From Bacillus_I endophytica_A (GTDB lineage Bacteria > Bacillota > Bacilli > Bacillales > Bacillaceae_H), in the NCBI RefSeq assembly GCF_026790145.1, contig NZ_JALAMS010000002.1, positions 1 to 64,000 on the forward strand: a stretch of 64,000 nt of DNA, written 5' to 3'. Position numbers and translations under genes: made by a program. Positions within the stretch are counted from its first letter, which is position 1. Each line of letters starts with the position of its first letter. Shown here in pieces: positions 35,276 to 43,900 of the stretch. The notes beneath the pieces are model-generated. The model saw only the letters and a list, made by a program, of their open reading frames with translations, was not told the DNA's origin and made no database searches.

Positions 35276-36025
35276 ATGGATTTGTATTATGAGGTTAATG
35301 GTAACGGGCGCCCTGTCGTTCTTCTTCACAGTGGTGGCGCTGATTTACGGGACTGGACATTTGTTGCGCCACTTTTAGCAAAACACTACAAGGTCGTTGC
35401 TTTTGACGGACGCGGAGCCGGGAAATCACCGAATCCAGTAGGAGATGTTAATTGTGTGGAAGATTTGAAGGGGCTTCTTGACCATCTGAATATTCATAAG
35501 GCCACATTGATCGGACATTCTCTGGGGGGACAGATTGCAACAGACTTTTCATTAGAATATCCTGAATACGTATCGGAATTGGTTTTAATCGCACCCGCAT
35601 TGACAGGGTTTAACTATTCATCGGAGTTTGCAAAATACATGAATAAGGTAAGTGCGGCTGCACCAGATATAGACAAAATGATTAAGGTTTCACAAAGTGC
35701 ACTGTCGTATCGTGTTGTCCAGGCTAGTCCCCACAAAGAGCTTACTGAACAAATGCTTCGACACCATATCAAAAGGACATTTAATTGGCCAGCTTTTGAT
35801 ATGATTTGGCCGAATCCTCCTGCAGCCGAAAGACTGGATGAGTTGACTGTTAAAACTTTATTTATGATTGGTACGGAGGAATTACCCGATAACCTTCGTG
35901 TCGCTGACTACTTTCGAAAGCAGTCAGACGCTCGAATTGTTGAAATTTCTGGTGCAGATCATATGGTTACGTTAACTCATCCTGAGGATTTGTATCGTCA
36001 AATTACCGGTTTTATGAAGGAATGA
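35276..36025 (+). CDS. alpha/beta hydrolase
   Basis: A 249-residue alpha/beta-fold hydrolase. It has the oxyanion region LLHSGG near residue 17, nucleophile elbow GHSLGG (Ser near residue 84), acid position in GTEELPDN near residue 200 (Glu where Asp is common) and catalytic His in ADHM near residue 229. An esterase, lactonase or haloperoxidase-like activity is possible; nothing fixes the substrate. TGGAGGGATTTCA precedes the ATG. It is one of few plus-strand genes here. Confidence 0.87.
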   Translation: MDLYYEVNGNGRPVVLLHSGGADLRDWTFVAPLLAKHYKVVAFDGRGAGKSPNPVGDVNCVEDLKGLLDHLNIHKATLIGHSLGGQIATDFSLEYPEYVSELVLIAPALTGFNYSSEFAKYMNKVSAAAPDIDKMIKVSQSALSYRVVQASPHKELTEQMLRHHIKRTFNWPAFDMIWPNPPAAERLDELTVKTLFMIGTEELPDNLRVADYFRKQSDARIVEISGADHMVTLTHPEDLYRQITGFMKE

Positions 36026-36102
36026 AAAAGTTAGAAAAAGAAAATAAGCAATTATGGGCAAAAGAAAATGAAAAATTTACTGATTACTTTACGAAGATAT
36101 AA
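36022..36102 (+). CDS. possible 26-residue peptide coupled to the hydrolase gene
   Basis: A charged frame, MKKLEKENKQLWAKENEKFT and then DYFTKI, whose ATG overlaps the hydrolase TGA (ATGA). It ends at the large terminator. It could be a translated short peptide or the decayed end of another gene; no ribosome site of its own is seen. Confidence 0.25.
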   Translation: MKKLEKENKQLWAKENEKFTDYFTKI

Positions 36103-36153
36103 TAATAAGACCCCACATATTAGACATGTCTAATATGTGGGGTCTTATTATTA
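36100..36153. terminator. bidirectional terminator with 27-bp perfect arms
   Basis: Arms 36100-36126 and 36127-36153 are exact reverse complements with no spacer. It lies between convergent genes. Confidence 0.8.
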
Positions 36154-36206
36154 CCAACTGTTTTACTTGTCTAATCTAAATATAATATAATAGGTCTCTT
36201 TTTTTA

Positions 36207-36722
36207 TTATGTTAAAAGGGAAAGATCATCCCATTTATAGGCCTCATCTTCAACAACATATCCCCCAAATTCGCTTTGACGCCCTCTTGTATATGTACCT
36301 TTTAAAGATTGATAAAACCCCCGACCAGCACGATTATTTTTCATCACCCATACAAACATGGAAGAAACGTCATTTTGGATAAAATGAGCTGCGACCGCTT
36401 TAACAAGAGATCTTCCTACCCCTTTCCCTTGGCACTGATCTAAAAGGTATAGAGCATACAGTTCACCTTCACGTTTCTTATGAAGCATACACCGAGCTGC
36501 TGCGAATCCTACCACTTTCTCCATATCATTCACCGCTACATACATAACCGTTTCATTTACGTCATCATCATAAAACGACTGCCATTTATGCTGTGACGTC
36601 TCATATGATAATTCATTTAGAAACGTCCTAGGTACCAAACCATCATATGTTGTTCGCCAGCTATCAACATAGATTTTGGCAATCTCTTTTATATCTCTTT
36701 CACTTGCTTTTCTAATTTTCAA
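36207..36722 (-). CDS. GNAT-family N-acetyltransferase
   Basis: A 171-residue GNAT enzyme. It begins with the typical IRKASERDIKEIAKIYVDSW and carries the acetyl-CoA loop CQGKGVGRSLV near residue 100, followed by FVWVMKNNRAGRGFYQSL. Substrates of such singletons (amines, antibiotics, protein N-termini) cannot be predicted. It is monocistronic; GAGGTGATCC precedes the ATG. Confidence 0.87.
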   Translation of the reverse strand: MKIRKASERDIKEIAKIYVDSWRTTYDGLVPRTFLNELSYETSQHKWQSFYDDDVNETVMYVAVNDMEKVVGFAAARCMLHKKREGELYALYLLDQCQGKGVGRSLVKAVAAHFIQNDVSSMFVWVMKNNRAGRGFYQSLKGTYTRGRQSEFGGYVVEDEAYKWDDLSLLT

Positions 36723-36737
36723 TGGATCACCTCTAAT

Positions 36738-36923
36738 TTGTTATTATGCATTTTTTTCAAGACTCTGGACATCAATATTGTCCTCACAATTGCTTTAATC
36801 ACGCTCTATTTCGTTACTTTCAATCGAAAAAAAGGGCAAGCTGACTCTGGAAATTTCGGCTTATATATGATAGGATTATTAGTTTTACAAACAACATTAA
36901 TGATCGTATTTAGCGTTATCTAA
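36738..36923 (+). CDS. small membrane protein, hypothetical, uncertain start
   Basis: A frame of up to 61 residues with two hydrophobic segments and a central FNRKKGQADSGNFG loop. The composition looks coding, but the N-terminal dozen residues are doubtful and no ribosome site is clear. It may be a truncated or mis-started gene divergent from the GNAT gene. Confidence 0.35.
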   Translation: MLLCIFFKTLDINIVLTIALITLYFVTFNRKKGQADSGNFGLYMIGLLVLQTTLMIVFSVI

Positions 36924-36986
36924 CACTTTCTTGCAGAAATATGTTAAAATAGAATTAATAATCCATCAAGGAATCGAGGAATCAAT

Positions 36987-37277
36987 TTGATTAAAAAAGG
37001 ATTTATGATTGGCATTATTATATTGTTGGTGTCATTGGCCGCCTTTTATTTTACAGGGAATGGGTCATATCTTTACTTTATTTCAGGTGGCGTAGGCTGG
37101 GTTTCGTTCTTATTTTCAGCCGATTACTTCGTTCACAGTATCACATTAAAAGATAAAAATAAATTTTCTTTCGAAAAGAAAGACCGCAACATGAAGAGTT
37201 GGAAAAAATCAAAGCGATTGCTCTCAGTCGCTGCGCCAAACTTGGTCGCTGTAGCCATTTATTTCATCGTTAGCTAA
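36987..37277 (+). CDS. DUF5316-like small membrane protein
   Basis: A 96-residue protein with three hydrophobic segments and a central charged loop (DKNKFSFEKKDRNMKSWKKS). It starts with TTG behind AAGGAATCGAGGAATCAA. A terminator at 37301-37347 closes it. The layout recalls DUF5316 proteins of Bacillus; that assignment is from memory and modest. Confidence 0.6.
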   Translation: MIKKGFMIGIIILLVSLAAFYFTGNGSYLYFISGGVGWVSFLFSADYFVHSITLKDKNKFSFEKKDRNMKSWKKSKRLLSVAAPNLVAVAIYFIVS

Positions 37278-37300
37278 TCATCCAAGTTATAGCACACATG

Positions 37301-37347
37301 AATAACGGAGGAAGCTCGTTACTTTTTAGCGAGTTTCCTCCGTTATT
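37301..37347 (+). terminator. terminator of the DUF5316-like gene
   Basis: Outer stem AATAACGGAGGA with TCCTCCGTTATT, an inner short pairing, then TTTT. Confidence 0.8.
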
Positions 37348-37444
37348 TTTTATGTTCTCATCCTTCCCTCATTTTCTATTTGACCTGCAAAGCGTTTCAT
37401 ACTCTACACTTGAAGCAAATATCGAAAGTGAGGAGAGATTTACG

Positions 37445-37600
37445 ATGCTTTCTATTGTTATTCTCTGTTTTATTATTTATCTTTCTGCTTACTTCTGCTT
37501 AAAAAGCGACGGACAATCGCTTGAAGTTGAAAAGATCGAAACATTTGATGATTACTTTGTAGAGTCTCATCACAACCACCCTAAGAAACCTTCCCTTTAA
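37445..37600 (+). CDS. small single-TMS protein, hypothetical
   Basis: A 51-residue protein with one N-terminal membrane segment (MLSIVILCFIIYLSAYFCL) and an acidic, His-rich tail (DDYFVESHHNHPKK). GTGAGGAGAGATTTAC precedes the ATG at 37445; longer in-frame starts upstream run through a terminator. No family recognised. Confidence 0.5.
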   Translation: MLSIVILCFIIYLSAYFCLKSDGQSLEVEKIETFDDYFVESHHNHPKKPSL

Positions 37601-37615
37601 CCTAATCCTCCCCCA

Positions 37616-37652
37616 AAAAGCATCCATTCTTTGTATAAAGAATGGATGCTTT
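37616..37652. terminator. bidirectional terminator
   Basis: A 16-bp stem, AAAGCATCCATTCTTT with AAAGAATGGATGCTTT, between convergent genes. Confidence 0.85.
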
Positions 37653-37654
37653 CT

Positions 37655-38320
37655 TTACCCTACAATACCGAAAACTAAACCATCATACCCTTTACTTCCA
37701 ACCGTTTGAAGAGCTGTTGCATCAACTTGTTTTTCACCCGCTAATAGATCGATAAATTCGCGAATCCCTTTTACGCTTTCATCTTCACTGTCTTCTTCAA
37801 TAACTCTTCCTTCTCGTACAACATTATCTCCAATAATAACCGTACCTTTCTTTGACAGTTGAAGAGCCCATTTTAAATAGTGTGGATTGTTAGGCTTATC
37901 AGCATCAATGAAGATTAAATCAAACGGATCTCCCTTCTCTTTTAACAATGGAAGCGTCTCAAGTGCAGAACCAACAATAATTTCAACAAGATGATCTACA
38001 TGTGCTCTCTTCAAATTACCCCGTGCTACTTCTGCATGCTTTTTATTCACTTCTAATGTCACAAGTTTGCCATCACTAGGAAGAGCTCTCGCAAGCCAAA
38101 TCGTGCTATATCCTCCAAGTGTGCCAATTTCTAAAACACGTTTTGCTCCTTTTATCTTTGCTAGTAAGTGAAGAAATTTACCTTGAGTAGGTGATACATC
38201 AATTGCAGGCAACCCTGTTTTTTCATTCTCTTTTAACACTTCTTCAAAGACATCATGAGCACCAACTAATTTACCGTTCAAATACTGATCAACATCGTGC
38301 CAAATCTTCTCATTAGCCAT
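37655..38320 (-). CDS. class I SAM-dependent O-methyltransferase (caffeoyl-CoA OMT-like)
   Basis: A 221-residue methyltransferase of the Methyltransf_3 (COMT/YrrM) family. It has the SAM motif VLEIGTLGGYSTIWLA near residue 67, acidic ribose-binding TLEVNKKHAE and metal-binding FIDADKPNN near residue 139, with IGDNVVREG. It likely methylates a catechol-like small molecule with a divalent metal. AAGGGGCG lies upstream of the ATG. Confidence 0.88.
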   Translation of the reverse strand: MANEKIWHDVDQYLNGKLVGAHDVFEEVLKENEKTGLPAIDVSPTQGKFLHLLAKIKGAKRVLEIGTLGGYSTIWLARALPSDGKLVTLEVNKKHAEVARGNLKRAHVDHLVEIIVGSALETLPLLKEKGDPFDLIFIDADKPNNPHYLKWALQLSKKGTVIIGDNVVREGRVIEEDSEDESVKGIREFIDLLAGEKQVDATALQTVGSKGYDGLVFGIVG

Positions 38321-38402
38321 TCCATCGCCCCTTTTTGAACAGCATTTCTTCTTTTCAAAGAAATTATATTATGAAGGAACTTATTATTTCATAGGTCAAG
38401 TA

Positions 38403-39086
38403 TTAAGACTTAGAATGTGACGTTAATTCTTGAAGACGTTTCTCGATATCTCCTTTAAGTATTCCTCCATGATAACCAATTAACGTTTCAATCTCTAAGT
38501 GTTTAAATTTGTTGAGAGATTCGAGAGCTTGTTCCATATTTGGCGTAAATGGAGGATTCGAACCTAAAAGCTCGCCATTTTCTACAATCATTGCGTCTCC
38601 TGCAATCAATGTTTTGCTTTGTTCATGATAAAGAGAAATATGTCCTGGCGTATGACCTGGTGTATGAATCACTTTTACTCCACCCGCAATAGGCAACGTC
38701 TCGCCATCTTTTAATACATGTGTCACATTTTTGTTTTCGGGATTATAAAACGTCTCATCAAACAATAAGCGTTCATGCTCATTTAGTGAACCTGTCACGT
38801 GTTTCTTCTTTTCTTCATCTAATTTAATAAACGGCTTTTCTCCATCAATATATGGCCTATCTTCTTCATGAGCATAGGTATGTAGGTTCTCGTTCTCCTC
38901 TATCAGCTGTGGCAAGTTTCCGATATGATCAATATCTTGATGTGTTGACAGAACTCCTGTAAGACGTTCAGGATTTAGATTTTCTTCACTCATTAAGTTG
39001 TAAAGCTCTTTTGCATAACCAGGCATTCCTGTATCAACAAGCACACAAGACTCTTTATCATAGATAACCGTAGGATAAACAACCAT
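38403..39086 (-). CDS. MBL-fold metallo-hydrolase
   Basis: A 227-residue metallo-beta-lactamase-fold protein. The metal motif is THQDIDHIG near residue 48, with Asp in place of the second His of HxHxDH. Further ligands are in HTPGHTPGHISLY near residue 137 and IAGDAMI near residue 156. Such variants occur among uncharacterised MBL hydrolases. The substrate is unknown; glyoxalase II-like or lactonase-like activity is possible. Confidence 0.85.
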   Translation of the reverse strand: MVVYPTVIYDKESCVLVDTGMPGYAKELYNLMSEENLNPERLTGVLSTHQDIDHIGNLPQLIEENENLHTYAHEEDRPYIDGEKPFIKLDEEKKKHVTGSLNEHERLLFDETFYNPENKNVTHVLKDGETLPIAGGVKVIHTPGHTPGHISLYHEQSKTLIAGDAMIVENGELLGSNPPFTPNMEQALESLNKFKHLEIETLIGYHGGILKGDIEKRLQELTSHSKS

Positions 39087-39229
39087 TTTCTATTCTCCAG
39101 AACCCATTTCTAACTTCAGTATTTCTAATCCTTCAGCAATTTTCATGATAATCAAAGCGTAACGCTTTGATTCACCTTCTCATCAGACTTACGAATTTAT
39201 TATATGAATTTTGCTTTTTTGGAGTCAAT

Positions 39230-40177
39230 TCATCTGCCTTCAACACCTGTATCTTTTTCCCTTTCGAGTAAACTTTGAACCGCATCTTTGATACTTTCTT
39301 TTTGAGAATATTTTGTTGTAAATCCAAGCTTCCTTATTTTTTCATCATTCCAAATCCGGTCCGTATGAAACGTCTTTAAACTATATGACATTGGATTCTC
39401 AACAACACAAGATAAATCGTAAATGTTAGCCTTCATTCCTCTTGCTTCGTCAATCTCTTCCTTCAAGTTTCTCCACGTTGTATCAAACCCTTTTAATACA
39501 AATATATTTGTGCTTCCTGTAGGAAATGGATACCTCCCGAGCCACTCCATTGCTTGCCCTACATCTCTTGTGTCAACAAGCGATACTTTCGTTTTACCAT
39601 TTTTAACGAGTGGAAACTGATCATTCATGTGCTGTTGAAATAAGCGTGAGAAGAAAGACGTATAATCCCGACGACCAATTGCACTTGCTGGGCGTAGTAT
39701 AATTGTTGTTATACCTGTTTCTTCCCCTATTTTCCTTACTACTTCTTCTCGTCTCAGGAGCAGTTGTTGAATGGGATATTGTGGTTTTATGCAATATGAC
39801 TCATCTAACGGCTCACTGCTATGAAAATCGTATACCACAATAGAACTTAGCTGAATGAATCGGTTTGCAGCACTTAAAGAAGCTGCTCTCACTAACTTTT
39901 TTGTAAGTTCAATTTCTACTGAATGCTCTAAATCAATCTTTGAACTTAAACCAACACTCCCTATACAGTTGTAAACAACTTCATGACCTTCGATTACTTC
40001 TTTGATGGATGCAGTATCCGAGTAGTCTATTTCAACAATCCTAACATCTAAAGACTTTAAAAAAGCAACGTTACGATGTGAACGCACAACAGCTGTCACT
40101 TCATGACCTTTTAATACTAATTGCTCAACAGTATGACTTCCGATAAACCCTGTACTTCCAAACACAATAGCTTTCAT
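39230..40177 (-). CDS. NAD(P)-dependent epimerase/dehydratase-like protein (atypical extended SDR)
   Basis: A 315-residue Rossmann protein starting MKAIVFGSTGFIGSHTVEQL with the GxxGxxG motif of extended SDRs, and LRPASAIGRRDYTSFF near residue 160. The usual YxxxK active site is not evident: the corresponding region reads KPQYPIQQLLL, with no Lys four residues after Tyr. This suggests a binding role or a non-classical reaction. The ATG at 40177 follows AAAGGGATGATAAA. Confidence 0.78.
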   Translation of the reverse strand: MKAIVFGSTGFIGSHTVEQLVLKGHEVTAVVRSHRNVAFLKSLDVRIVEIDYSDTASIKEVIEGHEVVYNCIGSVGLSSKIDLEHSVEIELTKKLVRAASLSAANRFIQLSSIVVYDFHSSEPLDESYCIKPQYPIQQLLLRREEVVRKIGEETGITTIILRPASAIGRRDYTSFFSRLFQQHMNDQFPLVKNGKTKVSLVDTRDVGQAMEWLGRYPFPTGSTNIFVLKGFDTTWRNLKEEIDEARGMKANIYDLSCVVENPMSYSLKTFHTDRIWNDEKIRKLGFTTKYSQKESIKDAVQSLLEREKDTGVEGR

Positions 40178-40279
40178 TTTTATCATCCCTTTATATATTG
40201 TTCAAAAAACCATTTACTGGTTAAAACTCACTTATTATACTAATGAAAGTACTTTCGTTTTCATAGTACGGATATTTTT

Positions 40280-40294
40280 GGTTCTGGCGCAAAA
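40280..40294. mobile_element. IS6-family terminal inverted repeat (remnant)
   Basis: GGTTCTGGCGCAAAA resembles the conserved IS6/IS26 end GGTTCTGTTGCAAA. It sits at the expected distance beyond the transposase C-terminus, marking one end of the decayed element. Confidence 0.6.
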
Positions 40295-40341
40295 ACTACT
40301 CGCTAGAAACATAGAATATCAATTTCCTTTACATTGCTAGT

Positions 40342-40906
40342 TTATGTAGCTAATCCAAACAATTTATGAATGAATTCTTTTTAATTTTGGGCAGACTTCA
40401 CCCCTTGGTAAACTTGCTTCTTTTTGATCATATGCATCACTTCTATTCCACTCAAAATATTCTTGGCTGTACGCTAAGATTTCAATCCTAACATCGCACG
40501 AACTCTCTTTTTAATAAAACGATGGTCTTGTTCTACGATGTTATTAAGATCTTTCACCTGTCTTATTTGGTTGCCTACAGGCATCTTTTTCTCTTTCTTC
40601 AACTCTTCAATTGCTATAGGATAGGCTGGGTTCTTGTCTACTGTGATAACACGAGGCTTTTGAAACATAAAAAGACTGCAAAGCTTTCTTGAAAGAGCGC
40701 TTTGCAGCCTGATGATCTCTTGTTTTGCTTAAATAAACATCAATCGTATTTCCTTCCGACTCAACAGCACAATATAGGTATACCCATTGCGCTTTGACCT
40801 TCACATACGTCTCATCGACTCCCTAAGAATCATTGGTTAGCTTAAGGTGACGCCGTACTCGCTCACCTAATTCAGGACCATACTGATAAACTTTTATCTT
40901 TCTAGG
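40342..40906 (-). pseudogene. IS6-family (IS240/IS431-like) transposase, decayed
   Basis: Read right to left: VYQYGPELGERVRRHLKLTN, then a stop where relatives have Trp, then VDETYVKVKAQWVYLYCAVE with the first catalytic Asp. A frameshift follows near 40670, then VITVDKNPAYPIAIEEL, NNIVEQDHRFIKKRVRAMLG, another stop, and ILSGIEVMHMIKKKQVYQGV to the end. The DDE residues D-D-E are all present but split by at least two stops and a frameshift. About the first 60 residues and the second IR are missing where the element meets the krsC stop codon. Confidence 0.82.
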
Positions 40907-40910
40907 TTCT

Positions 40911-43900
40911 CTACTTTCGAGCTAACAAAAAGTCAACTCCCTTTATCCCTTCTAATTTATTTACGAGATATTTAGATATCTTTTCCACAGCTGGGGAAAA
41001 GACTATTTCTTCGTGCGACCCAGGAACCAAATACTTATTCACTTTCCCCCGTAATAAAGGCTGCCAATCCGTAAACAACTCTATACCTTCTTCAGCACTA
41101 AAGTAGATTACTTCCCCAGAATATGGCGTTAAAACATCCTCTGCCATTAAATTTAGACATTTCCTGTGAGCATTGGCCATTTGTTTTAAACTCGTAAGAT
41201 CCGCATCGGGTGGGAGCACTCCTTCCCCAATTAACCGATCAACAAGTATATCCTGTTGATGAACAAGTTCTTCTCCCTGTTCTACTTGATCAAAATGAAT
41301 GAAATGCTTAGTTATATAAGAGATCACATCTTCCTTTGTTTTGTAATCCTGTTCTGAAGGCACCTTAGTATCCATAAGTACCAACAACTCAACTTCTTCT
41401 CCTTGATTCCTTAGTACAGTTGCGATTTTATAGGCAATGGCACCACCCAAAGACCATCCTCCTAGACGATATGGTCCTTCTGGCTGAACGCGCTTTATTT
41501 CCTCTATGTAGAGTTGAACTACTTCCGACAAAGTCAACCCATCCATTTGTCTTTTCTCTACGAGAGGATTCTGTAGACCATAAAATGAGCAGTGGTTCTT
41601 GAGTAATCTTGCTAGTTGAATGTAACAGAATACATTCCCCATAAACGGATGAACACAGAAGAAAGGCTTTTTCTCTGACTCTTGTAGGGGAACCAGAGTC
41701 AATAAAGATTTTGTCATATCATGCTTGTCACGAATGAGGCAGGCGATTCCTTCCACTGTTGGATTCTTAATCAGTGTGGACACCTTAATCTCTTTTCCAA
41801 ATGTCTCTCTAATCTTTGAAATCAATTTGATTACAAGGAGAGAATGCCCCCCTCTATTAAAGAAATCATCGTTTACATAGACATCTTCTATCTGTAGCAG
41901 ATCCTGCCAGATTTTAATCAGCTGATACTCAATTTCATCCCTTGGTATAATTGATGTAGAGAAGTTATTTTCTCTTTGAATGGTTAAGCTGTTCAATGCT
42001 TTTCGATCAACCTTTCCATTCGTTGTGAGCGGAATCGCGTCTACCTCAATAAAGTGTGCAGGAACCATATAATTCGGTACTTGTGTCTTAAGATGTTCAC
42101 GCCATTCATGCATACTTCCCTCTCCAACTACATAGGCGATCAATCTCTTCTCTCCTGGTTTATCCTCTTTTACCAAGACTACTGCTTCTTTCACCGATGG
42201 ATGACTTTCTAAATTCGCTTCAACCTCTTCAAGTTCAATCCGAAAGCCTCGAATTTTCACTTGATTATCGATTCTTCCCAAATAATCTAAATGGCCATCA
42301 GTTAAATAGCGAACCAAATCTCCCGTCCGATATAATCGTTCTCCTTCATTAAATGGATGACGAATAAATCGTTCAGCTGTTAACTCTGGGCGCTTCAAGT
42401 ATCCTCTCGCTATGCCTGCACCACCAATATAGAGCTCACCCGTTACACCAATTGGAACAGGTAGCAAATTTCTATCTAATACATAGACTTGAACGTTCGG
42501 CAACGGACGCCCAATGGTCACCCTCTTACTATCTTTTTTAATATGATAGTATGTCGCATTAACAGTACATTCTGTAGGACCATACATGTTATAAAAATGA
42601 ATCTTATCGACTGCTACTAATCGTTCCCACAGTGACGGTACAATCGCTTCGCCACCGAATAGTACCTTACTTGGAACATGAACACCATCATTTGTTTCTA
42701 ACAGCCCCTCATCTATGAGTAATTGGAGCACTGAAGGTGTTATATCAAACATTCCCAACTTATTTTCCCGAATATAAGATAAGAACTGCTGAGGATCACT
42801 GCGAACTTCGTTCGGAATAATATACAAACTCGAACCATACAACAGCATTTGTAATTGTTGAATAGATACATCAAAGGCAATGGAAGCATTTAAACCAACA
42901 CGCATGTTAGCAGGTATCTCATATGAGAAAACTTCTTTTTGTAAACCATACGACAGGTTTATTACAGAATGGTGCTGCACTAAAACCCCTTTGGGATTCC
43001 CTGTCGAACCAGAAGTATAGATAACATACGCTAGGTTTTCTCCTGTTACCTCACATACTGGTGACAGTTTGCTTTCTTGCGAAATCATTTCTTGATCCCT
43101 ATCTAAACAAACTGCTGTGACTTCTTTAGGTATCCAACCTTCTAATGCCTCGTTCGTAACTAATACTTGGATTCCTGTGTCATCCAGAATATATCGTAGG
43201 CGACTTTCTGGATAGGATGGATCTAATGGAACATAGGCTGCCCCAGCCTTCCAGATTCCCATGAGACCAACAACCATCTCAACTGAACGCTGGAAGCAGA
43301 GCCCGACCAATGATTCTGCTCCAATCCCGCATTTCTGAAGATAATGGGCCAACTGGTTTGCTTTTTCATTCAACTCTCGATATGTCAGCTGCTGATTTTC
43401 ATCTACCACTGCCACCGTATCAGGTGTACGATTCACTTGCTCTTCAAACAATTTATGAATCACACTCTCACGTGGATATGATATAGCATTATCATTCCAT
43501 TGTTCTAACAGTTGCTTCTGTTCTGTTTCCGTAACATACACTAGCTCCGACAGAGTTTGATCAACGTTTTCAATCATTTGCTTTAACACTTGGCGTAAAT
43601 GCACCAGCATCCGTTTAATGGTTAATCTATTAAACTTGCTACGATCATACATTAACTTTAATGATAACTGGATTCCTGGAACAACAGCCAACCCTAATGG
43701 ATAGTGGGTTTGCTCTACTCCTTCCAACTCGCCAATTTCTAAAGTTCCTGAAGACTCCTCTTTCACTGGATAGTTTTCAAACACATACAAACTATTGAAC
43801 AGCGGTGTTCCTCTAGGAACTTCACTCCATCCCTGAATCTCTGTCAAAGAAGCATACTCATATTGTCTTCTTTCTATCTCTTCCTCTTGTATCTTTTGCA

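Noticed and set aside
40474..40804. Two short separate minus-strand genes
   Set aside because: Both are pieces of a single frameshifted IS6 transposase.
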